A stretch of 7,588 nt of DNA from CAYSBE01 sp964429245 (GCA_964429245.1 CAYSBE010000114.1:1-7588); one strand, 5' to 3'. Positions 1-5,800 are shown, counted from the first letter of the stretch. Notes: generated by a model not told the origin, from the sequence alone. Program-made: numbers and translations.

Positions 1-613
1 CACCGTGGCCACCTTTGCCTATCACTTTTACATAAAGCTCATCTGTGCTGGCCATGTACAAACCGCTACGAAAACCAACAGTGCCAACTGGCAGCAAAGG
101 CATCACATGCTGACCAAAAATGCGCTGCGGTTCAGGGTTTTGCAACGCACCTTCTTTAATCATTATACTGGCACCTCCCGGTAATTTCTCTTCGCCAGGT
201 TGAAACAGTAATTTGATGGTGCCTTCCCACTCATCGCGTAAATTATGCAATATTTTAGCGGCACCTAGCAAACAACTCGTATGTACATCATGTCCGCAGG
301 CATGCATGACTCCTTCATTTACCGATTTGTATGCTACATCATTTTGCTCGTAAATTGGCAGCGCATCCATATCGCCACGTAATGCCACTATCCTTTTGCT
401 TGGATTCTTTCCTTCAATGATGGCTACTATTCCCGTATTGGCTATTTTTTGTATATGGGTAATTCCAATTTCAGTAAGTTGCTCCATCACATACGCTTGT
501 GTTTTCAACTCCTGAAAACTAAGTTCAGGATATGCATGAAAATGTCTTCGCCATGAAATTAACTCAGGATGTAGGGTATCGGCTTGTTGCTGAATGCGTG
601 ATAATAGTGACAT
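1..613 (-). CDS. M20D-type metal-dependent amidohydrolase (hippurate hydrolase / IAA-amino acid hydrolase-like), 3' end cut by window edge
   Basis: The first 204 residues of a zinc/manganese amidohydrolase that cleaves N-acyl amino acids or similar amides. The start is the ATG at 613; the product opens with MSLLSRIQQQADTLHPELIS, a normal N-terminus for the family. Visible motifs in order: RRHFHAYPELSFQE (22-35), the metal-site RGDMDALP (79-86), MHACGHDVH (103-111), FQPGEE (137-142) and GQHV (167-170). By analogy with the plant IAA-amidohydrolase ILL2, the metal ligands would be C106, H108, a Glu of the GEE and H169. The inserted dimerisation domain begins near residue 186 and reaches GGHG at the window edge. 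Family members are usually about 390-440 residues, so roughly half is missing; this is truncation by the window, not a broken gene. It starts 75 bp after the polymerase stop on the same strand, with no clear terminator between, so co-transcription is possible. The natural substrate cannot be read from the sequence. Confidence 0.93.
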   Translation of the reverse strand, partial: MSLLSRIQQQADTLHPELISWRRHFHAYPELSFQELKTQAYVMEQLTEIGITHIQKIANTGIVAIIEGKNPSKRIVALRGDMDALPIYEQNDVAYKSVNEGVMHACGHDVHTSCLLGAAKILHNLRDEWEGTIKLLFQPGEEKLPGGASIMIKEGALQNPEPQRIFGQHVMPLLPVGTVGFRSGLYMASTDELYVKVIGKGGHG

Positions 614-688
614 GGATTCAAAAGTAATTGAAAGGAGTACAAATAAAAAAATATGGTTTAGGTATTGTAATCATGTAATGCCCATACT

Positions 689-1996
689 TTAATAGTCAGC
701 ATCAAATTCGCCATCAACATAAAAATCTTTAATAGAACCAAAGCCTATAACATCTTTCAGCACACGCTCATCCCCCATTTCTGCAGCCTTCATCACCTTA
801 TCCTTTCCAAATCTGTTTTTGATGTCATAAACAACCTTGCGTAGGTTTTTGTCTTTTACGGCATCTTCAAACAAGTTTAGGTTAATCATATCTTGAGGCA
901 CAAAATCAGTTACCGTTACCCCAATAGCCGTTAGTTCATGATTGATAATTGGCTCGGTGTGGTGTGTTTGCTCAAATTTTAGCATACGCAACCTAAGCAA
1001 CTTCAACAATTCGCTTCCGCTTTGCACGGGCTTTTCGCTTTTAATACGGTCTTTCCATGACATTCCGGTTTCGTATCGGGTCCATATTTGAATATCTTTG
1101 GCATACACTCCCTGACGTACCATGCGCTGCTCAAGCTTCATGCACAAAGCCACAAGCAGTTCATTTAGCGTATCTATTGATGCACGTTGCTGTTTGGATA
1201 CCTGACGCATGGCTTGCATGGCTTTGTAATCGTGCGTTACCTGATCTACTTCTTTAAAATTAAGGCGATAGTGCCAATAAACTCCAATAATGCTATGCAA
1301 GGCATTTTTCAGTTTTTGTGGCGTGGCGTAACGCAATTGCAAAGGGGTGTAAATGCCTGCCTGCATGAGGCGTGCAGCATTGCCTTCAGCTATTCCGGGT
1401 AAATCAGTTAGCTTTAATTTAGAAAGTATTTCATCAATATTTTGTGGGGTGATTTGTACAAGACCATCTGGTTTTTGTAATTCGGTGGCAAGCTTGGCTA
1501 GAAAGGCATTTGGCGCAATACCAATGGAACATGTTAACCAGTCGCCAACCTCAGCTTTTATATCGGCTTTTATTTTCAAAGCAAGTTCTTTAGGATCTTT
1601 GTAAAGCAATTGATAAGAAGAAATGTCCATTATGGCTTCATCAATACTCTTTGGGATAACTTCATCACTGTACTTTTTAAGCACATTCATTATTTTAACA
1701 TGAAACTCCCGATAGCGTTGTGGATGTGTTTCTATCGGCACAAGGTCTTTGCACTCTGCCATGAGCTCATCTAGTCGCTTGCCTGCTTTAAGTCCACGTT
1801 GTTTAGCTTCGGTACTCAAGGCAATGGCAGCACCAAACCTCCCTGTGTATACGCACACGGCAACGGGCCTGCCGCGCAACCAATAGTTTACCTGCTGCTC
1901 GCAGCGGGCAAAAAAACTGTTCATGTCGATAAACATCACCAGTTTGTTGCGTACGATGGAATTTTGGTTCACGGGTTTTGTGGCAGTTGTACTCAT
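689..1996 (-). CDS. dinB: Y-family translesion DNA polymerase (DinB/UmuC-like)
   Basis: A low-fidelity polymerase that copies damaged templates; 435 residues from the ATG at 1996. Palm residues are present: D24 in FIDMNSFFA (21-29) and D119/E120 in KSIDEA, the three metal ligands of the family. F29 occupies the steric-gate position. The fingers segment contains LSTEAKQRGLKAG (about 60-72), the palm has SIGIAPNAFLAKLA followed by KPDGL (157-179), and a helix-hairpin-helix-like thumb begins at LPGI (199). A NLNLF pentapeptide near the C-terminus (372-376) resembles the beta-clamp binding motif. DMN replaces the more common DMD of DinB, and the C-terminal RFGKDKV resembles both DinB and UmuC, so the exact subfamily is uncertain and the symbol is tentative. 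The frame stays open upstream to an ATG at 2101, but those 35 residues look non-coding. A shorter start at 1936, directly before FIDMN, is also possible. No clear Shine-Dalgarno is seen. Confidence 0.92.
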   Translation of the reverse strand: MSTTATKPVNQNSIVRNKLVMFIDMNSFFARCEQQVNYWLRGRPVAVCVYTGRFGAAIALSTEAKQRGLKAGKRLDELMAECKDLVPIETHPQRYREFHVKIMNVLKKYSDEVIPKSIDEAIMDISSYQLLYKDPKELALKIKADIKAEVGDWLTCSIGIAPNAFLAKLATELQKPDGLVQITPQNIDEILSKLKLTDLPGIAEGNAARLMQAGIYTPLQLRYATPQKLKNALHSIIGVYWHYRLNFKEVDQVTHDYKAMQAMRQVSKQQRASIDTLNELLVALCMKLEQRMVRQGVYAKDIQIWTRYETGMSWKDRIKSEKPVQSGSELLKLLRLRMLKFEQTHHTEPIINHELTAIGVTVTDFVPQDMINLNLFEDAVKDKNLRKVVYDIKNRFGKDKVMKAAEMGDERVLKDVIGFGSIKDFYVDGEFDADY

Positions 1997-2044
1997 CAAA
2001 TGTAACAATTGAATGTGGAATTTGATTGTAAAATTCACTACCCG

Positions 2045-2065
2045 CTTCGCAATGTATGTGCGAAG
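2045..2065. promoter_or_regulatory. Perfect 7-bp inverted repeat upstream of the polymerase (possible operator)
   Basis: CTTCGCA (2045-2051) and TGCGAAG (2059-2065) are perfect inverted copies separated by 7 bases. The dyad lies 49 bp before the polymerase ATG and 55 bp after the reductase stop. It has no adjacent T-run in either direction, so it does not look like an intrinsic terminator; a protein-binding site is one reading. A function is inferred only. Confidence 0.3.
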
Positions 2066-2072
2066 AGAAAAG

Positions 2073-2109
2073 CTATTAAAAAATAGTCTGATAATAGGCA
2101 AGATTGCCT
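2073..2109. repeat. Two further short dyads between the reductase stop and the polymerase
   Basis: AGGCAA-GA-TTGCCT (2096-2109) is a 14-base palindrome with a 2-base centre, and CTATT-AAAA-AATAG (2073-2086) is a 5-bp dyad with a 4-base centre. Read on the minus strand they follow the reductase stop codon, and the second includes a run of six T. They could form a weak transcript end for the reductase, but the T-run sits inside the second dyad and not directly after the first, so the terminator reading is weak. Short AT-rich dyads also arise by chance. Confidence 0.25.
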
Positions 2110-2120
2110 TTAAGCCAAAA

Positions 2121-3131
2121 TTACACGTTACATAAAAACTGCATGGTATCTACCCCATCGGCAAAATCAAACAGGGAAGGAAATTGTGCCCGACCTAAAG
2201 GCTGCCACCCATCTTTGTCAATCGCACTCACCACACACTGAATATGTTCTTTATCTGTTTCTATCTTTTCAGCAACTTTATCCAGGTTGTCGTAATATTC
2301 ATAATAGAGCATTGAAAGTGGCGAAGACATTCCGGCATCTTCTTTCATTAACAATAAATTATTATCGAGAATGGGTGTGCGGTCCATCATCAAAATGGCT
2401 TTGTGATAGGTATAGTTATTGGCATATTTATGATGGTGAATAAGGTGGTCATAATGATGTGTATTTTCATACCATTTTGCAAAGTCAAACCCTTTTGGTA
2501 TATACACTTTTGATACATTGCGACATCCTAATCCGAAGTACATAAATACATCATCCGCAAGGCGCTGCATATCTTCATCCGATTCATTTCCTTTTATCAC
2601 GGCAACACTGTGCCTGCTTCCCCTGAGTAATGACTTCTTGTTCCGAAAATAGTATTCAAAATAGCGATTGGTATTATTACTTCCTGTAGCAATTACAGCA
2701 TCAAATTCTTTTGGCAGCCTGTCTTCTGAAATAAGTACCCATTCTTTCATTTCAGGATCAAAATCGTGCAATGCGGCTACTGCCGCTTTCATTAACACTG
2801 TATCATCTTCGCTTAATTTTAGCAATGCCCGATGCCCACTTAGCACAACACAAACAAGGTCATGCAAACCTACCAATGGAATATTGCCGGCTGAAATAAT
2901 GGCAATGGTTTTAGGATTAGCCACAGGGATGTGATATCTTTTTGCAAAAGACATTACAGCGTCTGCTTGCAATTGCATTTCCCATGATTTACAAGCTATG
3001 CGTATATTTTCAGGTGTAAACCAATTGTTATGGACATATGCTTTTTGCAATAATTCAAGATTTTGTTGCTCCCATTGTCCTATTTGTTTGCCGAGTTGTA
3101 TGATAGCGTCTACACGCTGTTGAAAAGTCAT
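2121..3131 (-). CDS. LuxC-like acyl-CoA reductase (short Bacteroidota form)
   Basis: Predicted to reduce an acyl-CoA, or an acyl group held on its cysteine, to an aldehyde with NAD(P)H, as LuxC does; 336 residues. An aldehyde-dehydrogenase-type fold is suggested by the nucleotide-binding stretch ISAGNIPLVGLHD (79-91), the IATGSNNTNRYFEYYF segment (147-162), the SLLRGSRHS stretch (167-175) and the candidate catalytic cysteine C203 in FGLGCRNVSKVY. The C-terminus PLGRAQFPSLFDFADG (311-326) is typical of this group. LuxC of bioluminescent bacteria is about 480 residues, so this protein lacks part of the N-terminal region. The shortness is not caused by the nearby assembly gap: an in-frame TAA (3138-3140) lies just upstream of the ATG. 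No luxD, luxE or luxAB homologue is visible. It is divergently paired with a dicluster ferredoxin, an arrangement I recall as recurrent in Bacteroidota. The substrate and physiological role are unknown. Confidence 0.88.
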   Translation of the reverse strand: MTFQQRVDAIIQLGKQIGQWEQQNLELLQKAYVHNNWFTPENIRIACKSWEMQLQADAVMSFAKRYHIPVANPKTIAIISAGNIPLVGLHDLVCVVLSGHRALLKLSEDDTVLMKAAVAALHDFDPEMKEWVLISEDRLPKEFDAVIATGSNNTNRYFEYYFRNKKSLLRGSRHSVAVIKGNESDEDMQRLADDVFMYFGLGCRNVSKVYIPKGFDFAKWYENTHHYDHLIHHHKYANNYTYHKAILMMDRTPILDNNLLLMKEDAGMSSPLSMLYYEYYDNLDKVAEKIETDKEHIQCVVSAIDKDGWQPLGRAQFPSLFDFADGVDTMQFLCNV

Positions 3132-3135
3132 TGCT

Positions 3136-3190
3136 ATTTAGAATGATTAAATTTTGAAGTGCAAATCAACAAAAGTTATTTTGCAACCGT
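3136..3190. repeat. Left copy of exact 55-bp duplication flanking the N gap
   Basis: This copy begins ATTTAGAATG, ends GCAACCGT and abuts the first N. The same 55 bases are repeated without mismatch directly after the gap (3291-3345). An exact repeat of 55 bp ending precisely at both contig edges fits two contigs that shared a terminal k-mer, and not a biological repeat. Confidence 0.97.
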
Positions 3191-3290
3191 NNNNNNNNNN
3201 NNNNNNNNNNNNNNNNNNNNNNNNNNNNNNNNNNNNNNNNNNNNNNNNNNNNNNNNNNNNNNNNNNNNNNNNNNNNNNNNNNNNNNNNNN
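3191..3290. other. Assembly gap (100 N), probably of negative true size
   Basis: Exactly 100 N, the usual placeholder length for a gap of unknown size. Because the flanks are the same 55 bp, the contigs most likely overlap. Removing the N and one copy gives a continuous intergenic region of about 91 bp between the reductase ATG (3131) and the ferredoxin ATG (3378). Neither gene is damaged, because in-frame stops bound both starts. Confidence 0.95.
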
Positions 3291-3345
3291 ATTTAGAATG
3301 ATTAAATTTTGAAGTGCAAATCAACAAAAGTTATTTTGCAACCGT
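3291..3345. repeat. Right copy of exact 55-bp duplication flanking the N gap
   Basis: Identical over all 55 positions to 3136-3190; the sequence continues into TAATATTAC and the ferredoxin leader. In the collapsed sequence only one copy would exist, and it would form most of the divergent promoter region. Confidence 0.97.
3308..3338 (+). promoter_or_regulatory. Candidate Bacteroidota-type promoter for the ferredoxin gene
   Basis: TTTG (3308-3311) is followed after 20 bp by TATTTTG (3332-3338), which is one base shorter than the TAnnTTTG -7 consensus. Transcription would begin near 3345, giving a leader of about 33 bases. The match is imperfect and the region is AT-rich, so chance is a real alternative. 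Confidence 0.35.
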
Positions 3346-3353
3346 TAATATTA

Positions 3354-3384
3354 CAAAAATAAATTTAAAAGAATACTATGGCAA
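3354..3384 (-). promoter_or_regulatory. Candidate promoter for the acyl-CoA reductase
   Basis: On the minus strand TTG (3384-3382) is followed after 20 bp by TATTTTTG (3361-3354), a full match to the TAnnTTTG -7 element. After collapsing the duplicated gap flanks the leader would be about 60 bases. The -33 part falls inside the ferredoxin's second codon. A competing arrangement, TTTG (3357-3354), 20 bp, TAACTTTTG (3333-3325), would give a shorter leader; I cannot choose firmly between them. Confidence 0.33.
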
Positions 3385-3722
3385 TAATGATAACTGACGA
3401 ATGCATCAATTGCGGTGCATGCGAACCGGAATGTCCAAACAACGCAATTTACGAATCGGGAGCTGAATGGGCCTGGAGCGATGGAAATACCTTGAGTGGC
3501 ACCATTAATATTGATGGTGTTGATGTGGAAGCAACTCATCGCTTTGCTCCTAAATCTGATGATACATATTTTATCGTTACCGGAAAATGTACGGAATGTG
3601 TTGGGTTTCATGAAGAGCCTCAATGTGCAGCTGTATGCCCAGTTGATTGCTGTGTTCCGGATCCTGACCATGTTGAATCAAAAGACCAATTAATGTTCAA
3701 AAAAGAACGCATGCATATTTGA
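3378..3722 (+). CDS. 2[4Fe-4S] dicluster ferredoxin, Alvin/YfhL-like
   Basis: A small cytoplasmic electron carrier of 114 residues. The first cluster motif is CINCGACEPECP, with C9, C12, C15 and C19. The second is the expanded form, C71-x2-C74-x8-C83-x3-C87-P, with the 8-residue loop VGFHEEPQ typical of Allochromatium vinosum-type ferredoxins. Each run of C-x2-C-x2-C or C-x2-C-x8-C is expected to share its distal C-x3-C cysteine crosswise with the other cluster. About 50 residues separate the two motifs, longer than in clostridial ferredoxins, and the stretch is acidic and rich in W and D. An in-frame TAA (3366-3368) limits the start to the ATG at 3378. It is transcribed away from the acyl-CoA reductase from a shared spacer and ends in a strong terminator, so it is probably a single-gene transcript. 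A role as electron partner of the reductase is inference from position only. Confidence 0.95.
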   Translation: MAIMITDECINCGACEPECPNNAIYESGAEWAWSDGNTLSGTINIDGVDVEATHRFAPKSDDTYFIVTGKCTECVGFHEEPQCAAVCPVDCCVPDPDHVESKDQLMFKKERMHI

Positions 3723-3745
3723 TATGCAGGTTAATGAAATTGTAG

Positions 3746-3772
3746 AAGCTGTCCGAAAGGATGGCTTTTTTT
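3746..3772 (+). terminator. Intrinsic terminator with GAAA tetraloop after the ferredoxin
   Basis: AAGCTGTCC (3746-3754) pairs over 9 bp with GGATGGCTT (3759-3767) around a GAAA loop, and a T-run follows to 3772. Two of the pairs are G-U wobbles that become C/A mismatches on the other strand, so the structure is directional and serves the plus-strand ferredoxin transcript. It lies 23 bases after the stop codon. Confidence 0.88.
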
Positions 3773-3786
3773 ATGCATTTGTGATT

Positions 3787-3871
3787 AGCTTTTGGCAGTT
3801 GGGCTATTGGCTTTTGGCTATTGGCTATTGGCTATTGGCTATTGGCTATTGGCTTTTGGCTTTTAGCTTTT
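3787..3871. repeat. Heptanucleotide tandem repeat tract (GGCTATT / GGCTTTT)
   Basis: About 12 seven-base units run through the spacer between two convergent genes. Exact GGCTATT copies start at 3802, 3816, 3823, 3830, 3837 and 3844. GGCTTTT variants start at 3809, 3851 and 3858, AGCTTTT at 3787 and 3865, and a diverged GGCAGTT at 3794, with one extra G at 3801. A degenerate remnant continues to about 3886. Five perfect units stand in a row (3816-3850). Such tracts usually vary in copy number by replication slippage. The tract encodes nothing visible and sits outside both genes. Confidence 0.95.
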
Positions 3872-3941
3872 AGTCTTTGGGCTATTACACAACTGATACA
3901 AGTCACCCATCTCGTTTATCGCTTCTCACACTCTCGTATCT

Positions 3942-5162
3942 TTAAAAATACTCATTCAGTCCTAAGTACCAAGTCCAGTAATTGCTACTAAATGCAACAT
4001 CAAAAAGCATATTGCTTTGAGTAAATTTATTGTATTTAAAACGTACGCCACCACCAACGGATCCGTACCAGTTAGGGTAATCAAATTCATCAAACTTTGA
4101 TGGAGCTGTAACATTGGTAAAAAGGACCATTCCCCACAAGCCATTTTCTGTCAATTCCGTTCTGTATTCACTTTCCAAATAAATGAGTGATGTGCTGCGA
4201 TAGCGATTGCGTTGTATCCCTCTTGCTGTATGATTATAGTAATCCCAACCATTACTGGGCAAATCAAGATAAAATGGTATACCATCAAATACCGCCCAAT
4301 ACAAACCCCAAAATGCCAGTACACGGTGTTTTTCGCGGTTTAACATCACATATTTTCTCAAGTCAAGATACACAGACATCCAATCCGCTACATTATCAGC
4401 CGGCAGGTTGTATCTGAATACCGCCCTTACAAATTCTCCCCTAAGTGGGTTAATGGTATTGCGCCTATTGTCAAACACTGTTTCAATAGTAGCGCCCAGT
4501 GAATGCTTATCTGAAATATCTGATGGAATCTGATTCGATATATCATTATTTATTTCACGGTATTGTGTATATGCAATACTGTGATAATAATCGTATTGTA
4601 TACCAGGCCCTACAGCTAAATTAGGAAAAATTCCGTGAAGCACATTTTGATAAAAACGTAATTGATTGTAATCTAACATACCTATCGGTTCGCTGTAGCT
4701 ATGTGGCCCTACGCCATAGATTTTCTGAGGATAAATCATGTACCTATAATCACCATTAAAGTTCCATTTGTTATTGTTAGTCCATATATAGGTACGAATT
4801 GGAAATACTAATTGGCTTGAAAATGTGAAGTAAGGAGTAAAATAAACATTACTCATATTGGTAGTTTTCCGATCGCCCAAATAGAACGATGTTACAAAAG
4901 CTGTAACTACCCCTTTATCTGCACCAGAAGCCACAAAACTTGGAAAAAGGCTAAACTGCACCTTACGGGTTTCAATGGGTCGCATTTCCATTGCGGAAGT
5001 TTTTCCGAATTGATAACGCATGATATCAATCAAATCCTTGCGATTGGCTTGAGATGAATCAACATATAACGGTTGTTGCCCATATACATGCACAGAAATC
5101 ATCATCAGTAGAAAAATCCCATGAATTACATTAGATAATATACATATAGCTTGCTTAGCCAT
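3942..5162 (-). CDS. Outer-membrane beta-barrel protein, BamA/Omp85 C-terminal (surface antigen D15) type, no POTRA domains
   Basis: A predicted outer-membrane barrel of 406 residues. The start is the ATG at 5162; an upstream in-frame TTG at 5174 is less likely. Residues 1-28 form a signal peptide with the hydrophobic stretch VIHGIFLLMMISVHVYG and a likely cleavage before QQ. The mature protein is full of alternating aromatic and polar strands. It contains VFDNRRNTINPLRGEFV (229-245), a recognisable segment of the surface-antigen barrel, and ARGIQRNRYR (313-322), which resembles the VRGF region followed by a strand ending in ESEYR. It ends in GLNEYF, with the terminal Phe expected for a barrel assembled by the BAM machinery. 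Only about 50 residues lie between the signal peptide and the first barrel-like strands, too few for a POTRA domain, so it is not BamA itself. Whether it transports, anchors or secretes anything is unknown. It is convergent with the ferredoxin gene and divergent from the thioredoxin gene. Confidence 0.85.
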   Translation of the reverse strand: MAKQAICILSNVIHGIFLLMMISVHVYGQQPLYVDSSQANRKDLIDIMRYQFGKTSAMEMRPIETRKVQFSLFPSFVASGADKGVVTAFVTSFYLGDRKTTNMSNVYFTPYFTFSSQLVFPIRTYIWTNNNKWNFNGDYRYMIYPQKIYGVGPHSYSEPIGMLDYNQLRFYQNVLHGIFPNLAVGPGIQYDYYHSIAYTQYREINNDISNQIPSDISDKHSLGATIETVFDNRRNTINPLRGEFVRAVFRYNLPADNVADWMSVYLDLRKYVMLNREKHRVLAFWGLYWAVFDGIPFYLDLPSNGWDYYNHTARGIQRNRYRSTSLIYLESEYRTELTENGLWGMVLFTNVTAPSKFDEFDYPNWYGSVGGGVRFKYNKFTQSNMLFDVAFSSNYWTWYLGLNEYF

Positions 5163-5230
5163 CAATTTATGCAAAGTGCAAACAAAATGAGTATAATTGC
5201 GTCATTACTTAAGCAAACTAACAAAACTTT

Positions 5231-5545
5231 ATGATAGACGCAATAACAGATAATGATTTTGAATCCTTCATTCAACAAAATGAAAAGGTTGTAGTAAAAT
5301 ATTTTGCTAATTGGTGCGGCACGTGCAGGCTATTTGCTCCCAAATACAAAAAGCTATCAGAAAATGAAACTTACAATGGAGTAAAATTCTTAGATATCAA
5401 TGCAGAAGAAAGTCCAATAGCGCGTAAATTGGCCGGAGTAAGCAATTTGCCTTTTTTTGCTACTTTCAAAAACGGAAAATTGGTAAAAGCAGAAGCCACC
5501 TCAAAACAGGAGGCATTAGAAGCCATGATTCAAGAAATTTTGTAA
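5231..5545 (+). CDS. Thioredoxin-fold protein with WCGTC active site
   Basis: A 104-residue single-domain thioredoxin-fold protein with no signal peptide, so probably a cytoplasmic thiol-disulfide exchange protein. The active site is ANWCGTCR (C29, C32) and the cis-proline loop is SNLPFF (P74), followed by the usual FKNGK strand. Length matches classical thioredoxins (about 105-110). Two departures from E. coli thioredoxin stand out: Thr replaces Pro inside the CxxC (WCGTC for WCGPC), and K23 sits where the buried Asp (D26 in E. coli) would be, six residues before the first cysteine. Both should alter redox potential and cysteine reactivity, so it may not be the general housekeeping thioredoxin. 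It is followed after 12 bp by a small conserved gene, forming a likely two-gene operon. The start ATG at 5231 gives MIDAITDNDF, a normal length of N-terminus. Confidence 0.92.
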   Translation: MIDAITDNDFESFIQQNEKVVVKYFANWCGTCRLFAPKYKKLSENETYNGVKFLDINAEESPIARKLAGVSNLPFFATFKNGKLVKAEATSKQEALEAMIQEIL

Positions 5546-5557
5546 GCCTTACATCTA

Positions 5558-5800
5558 ATGAAAATACCTGCCATAAAAAAGTTAGTGGAAACGTATTCTA
5601 TACAAGAATGCAAACAAGCTGAGCAAGCTTTGCTTGAAGAACAACCGCTGTTGATTGAAATAGACGGTGATGATGAGGGGGAAAAACTCACCCACGTACT
5701 CGGTGCTATTGATATACTAGAGCGCATGCAACTGGAAAATAAGGATGTACGAACTGCTTTAAGGGAGTTTATGGAACGTGTACGTACGTCTATTTCATGA
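5558..5800 (+). CDS. Small conserved protein, resembles the Bacteroidota DUF6952 family
   Basis: An 80-residue acidic protein without signal peptide or membrane segment, likely mostly helical. The start MKIPAIKKLVETYS and the end LREFMERVRTSIS resemble the small family I know as DUF6952, often encoded beside a thioredoxin-fold protein and sometimes a peroxiredoxin in Bacteroidota; this assignment is from memory and should be checked. A central acidic patch, EIDGDDEGE (34-42), precedes a helix with GAIDILERM. There is a single cysteine, C18. It lies 12 bp after the thioredoxin stop on the same strand, so the two are almost certainly co-transcribed. No biochemical function is known to me; a role with the neighbouring thioredoxin is inference from gene order. 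Confidence 0.75.
   Translation: MKIPAIKKLVETYSIQECKQAEQALLEEQPLLIEIDGDDEGEKLTHVLGAIDILERMQLENKDVRTALREFMERVRTSIS

Noticed and set aside
614..688. Terminator between the polymerase and the amidohydrolase
   Set aside because: No stem followed by a T-run on the minus strand; only an unpaired A/T run near 647-653.
1997..2004. TACATTTG on the minus strand as a -7 promoter element for the polymerase
   Set aside because: It abuts the ATG at 1996, so transcription would begin inside the gene. No -33 box is present at the right spacing. It would matter only if the start at 1936 is the real one.
1997..2101. N-terminal extension of the polymerase to an ATG at 2101
   Set aside because: The extra 35 residues are rich in aromatic and basic residues unlike any Y-family N-terminus, and the stretch holds dyads typical of a leader. 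The ATG at 1996 or 1936 fits the family better.
3136..3345. The 55-bp direct repeat as attachment sites or a target duplication around a mobile element
   Set aside because: The repeats end exactly at the N run, there is no element sequence, and placeholder length plus exact identity point to an assembly overlap.
3351..3671. Minus-strand open frame of 106 codons opposite the ferredoxin
   Set aside because: It lies antisense to a clear ferredoxin with eight conserved cysteines and shows no family resemblance.
3787..3871. CRISPR-like array
   Set aside because: Units are 7 bp and directly abutting, with no spacers; this is a simple tandem repeat.
5163..5174. TTG start at 5174 for the barrel protein
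   Set aside because: The in-frame ATG at 5162 gives a normal signal peptide; the four extra residues add nothing.
5163..5230. Promoters in the barrel/thioredoxin divergent spacer (TATAATTG at 5192-5199 and others)
   Set aside because: Only partial -7 matches were found and none had a -33 box at a suitable distance, so no site is called although promoters must exist here.
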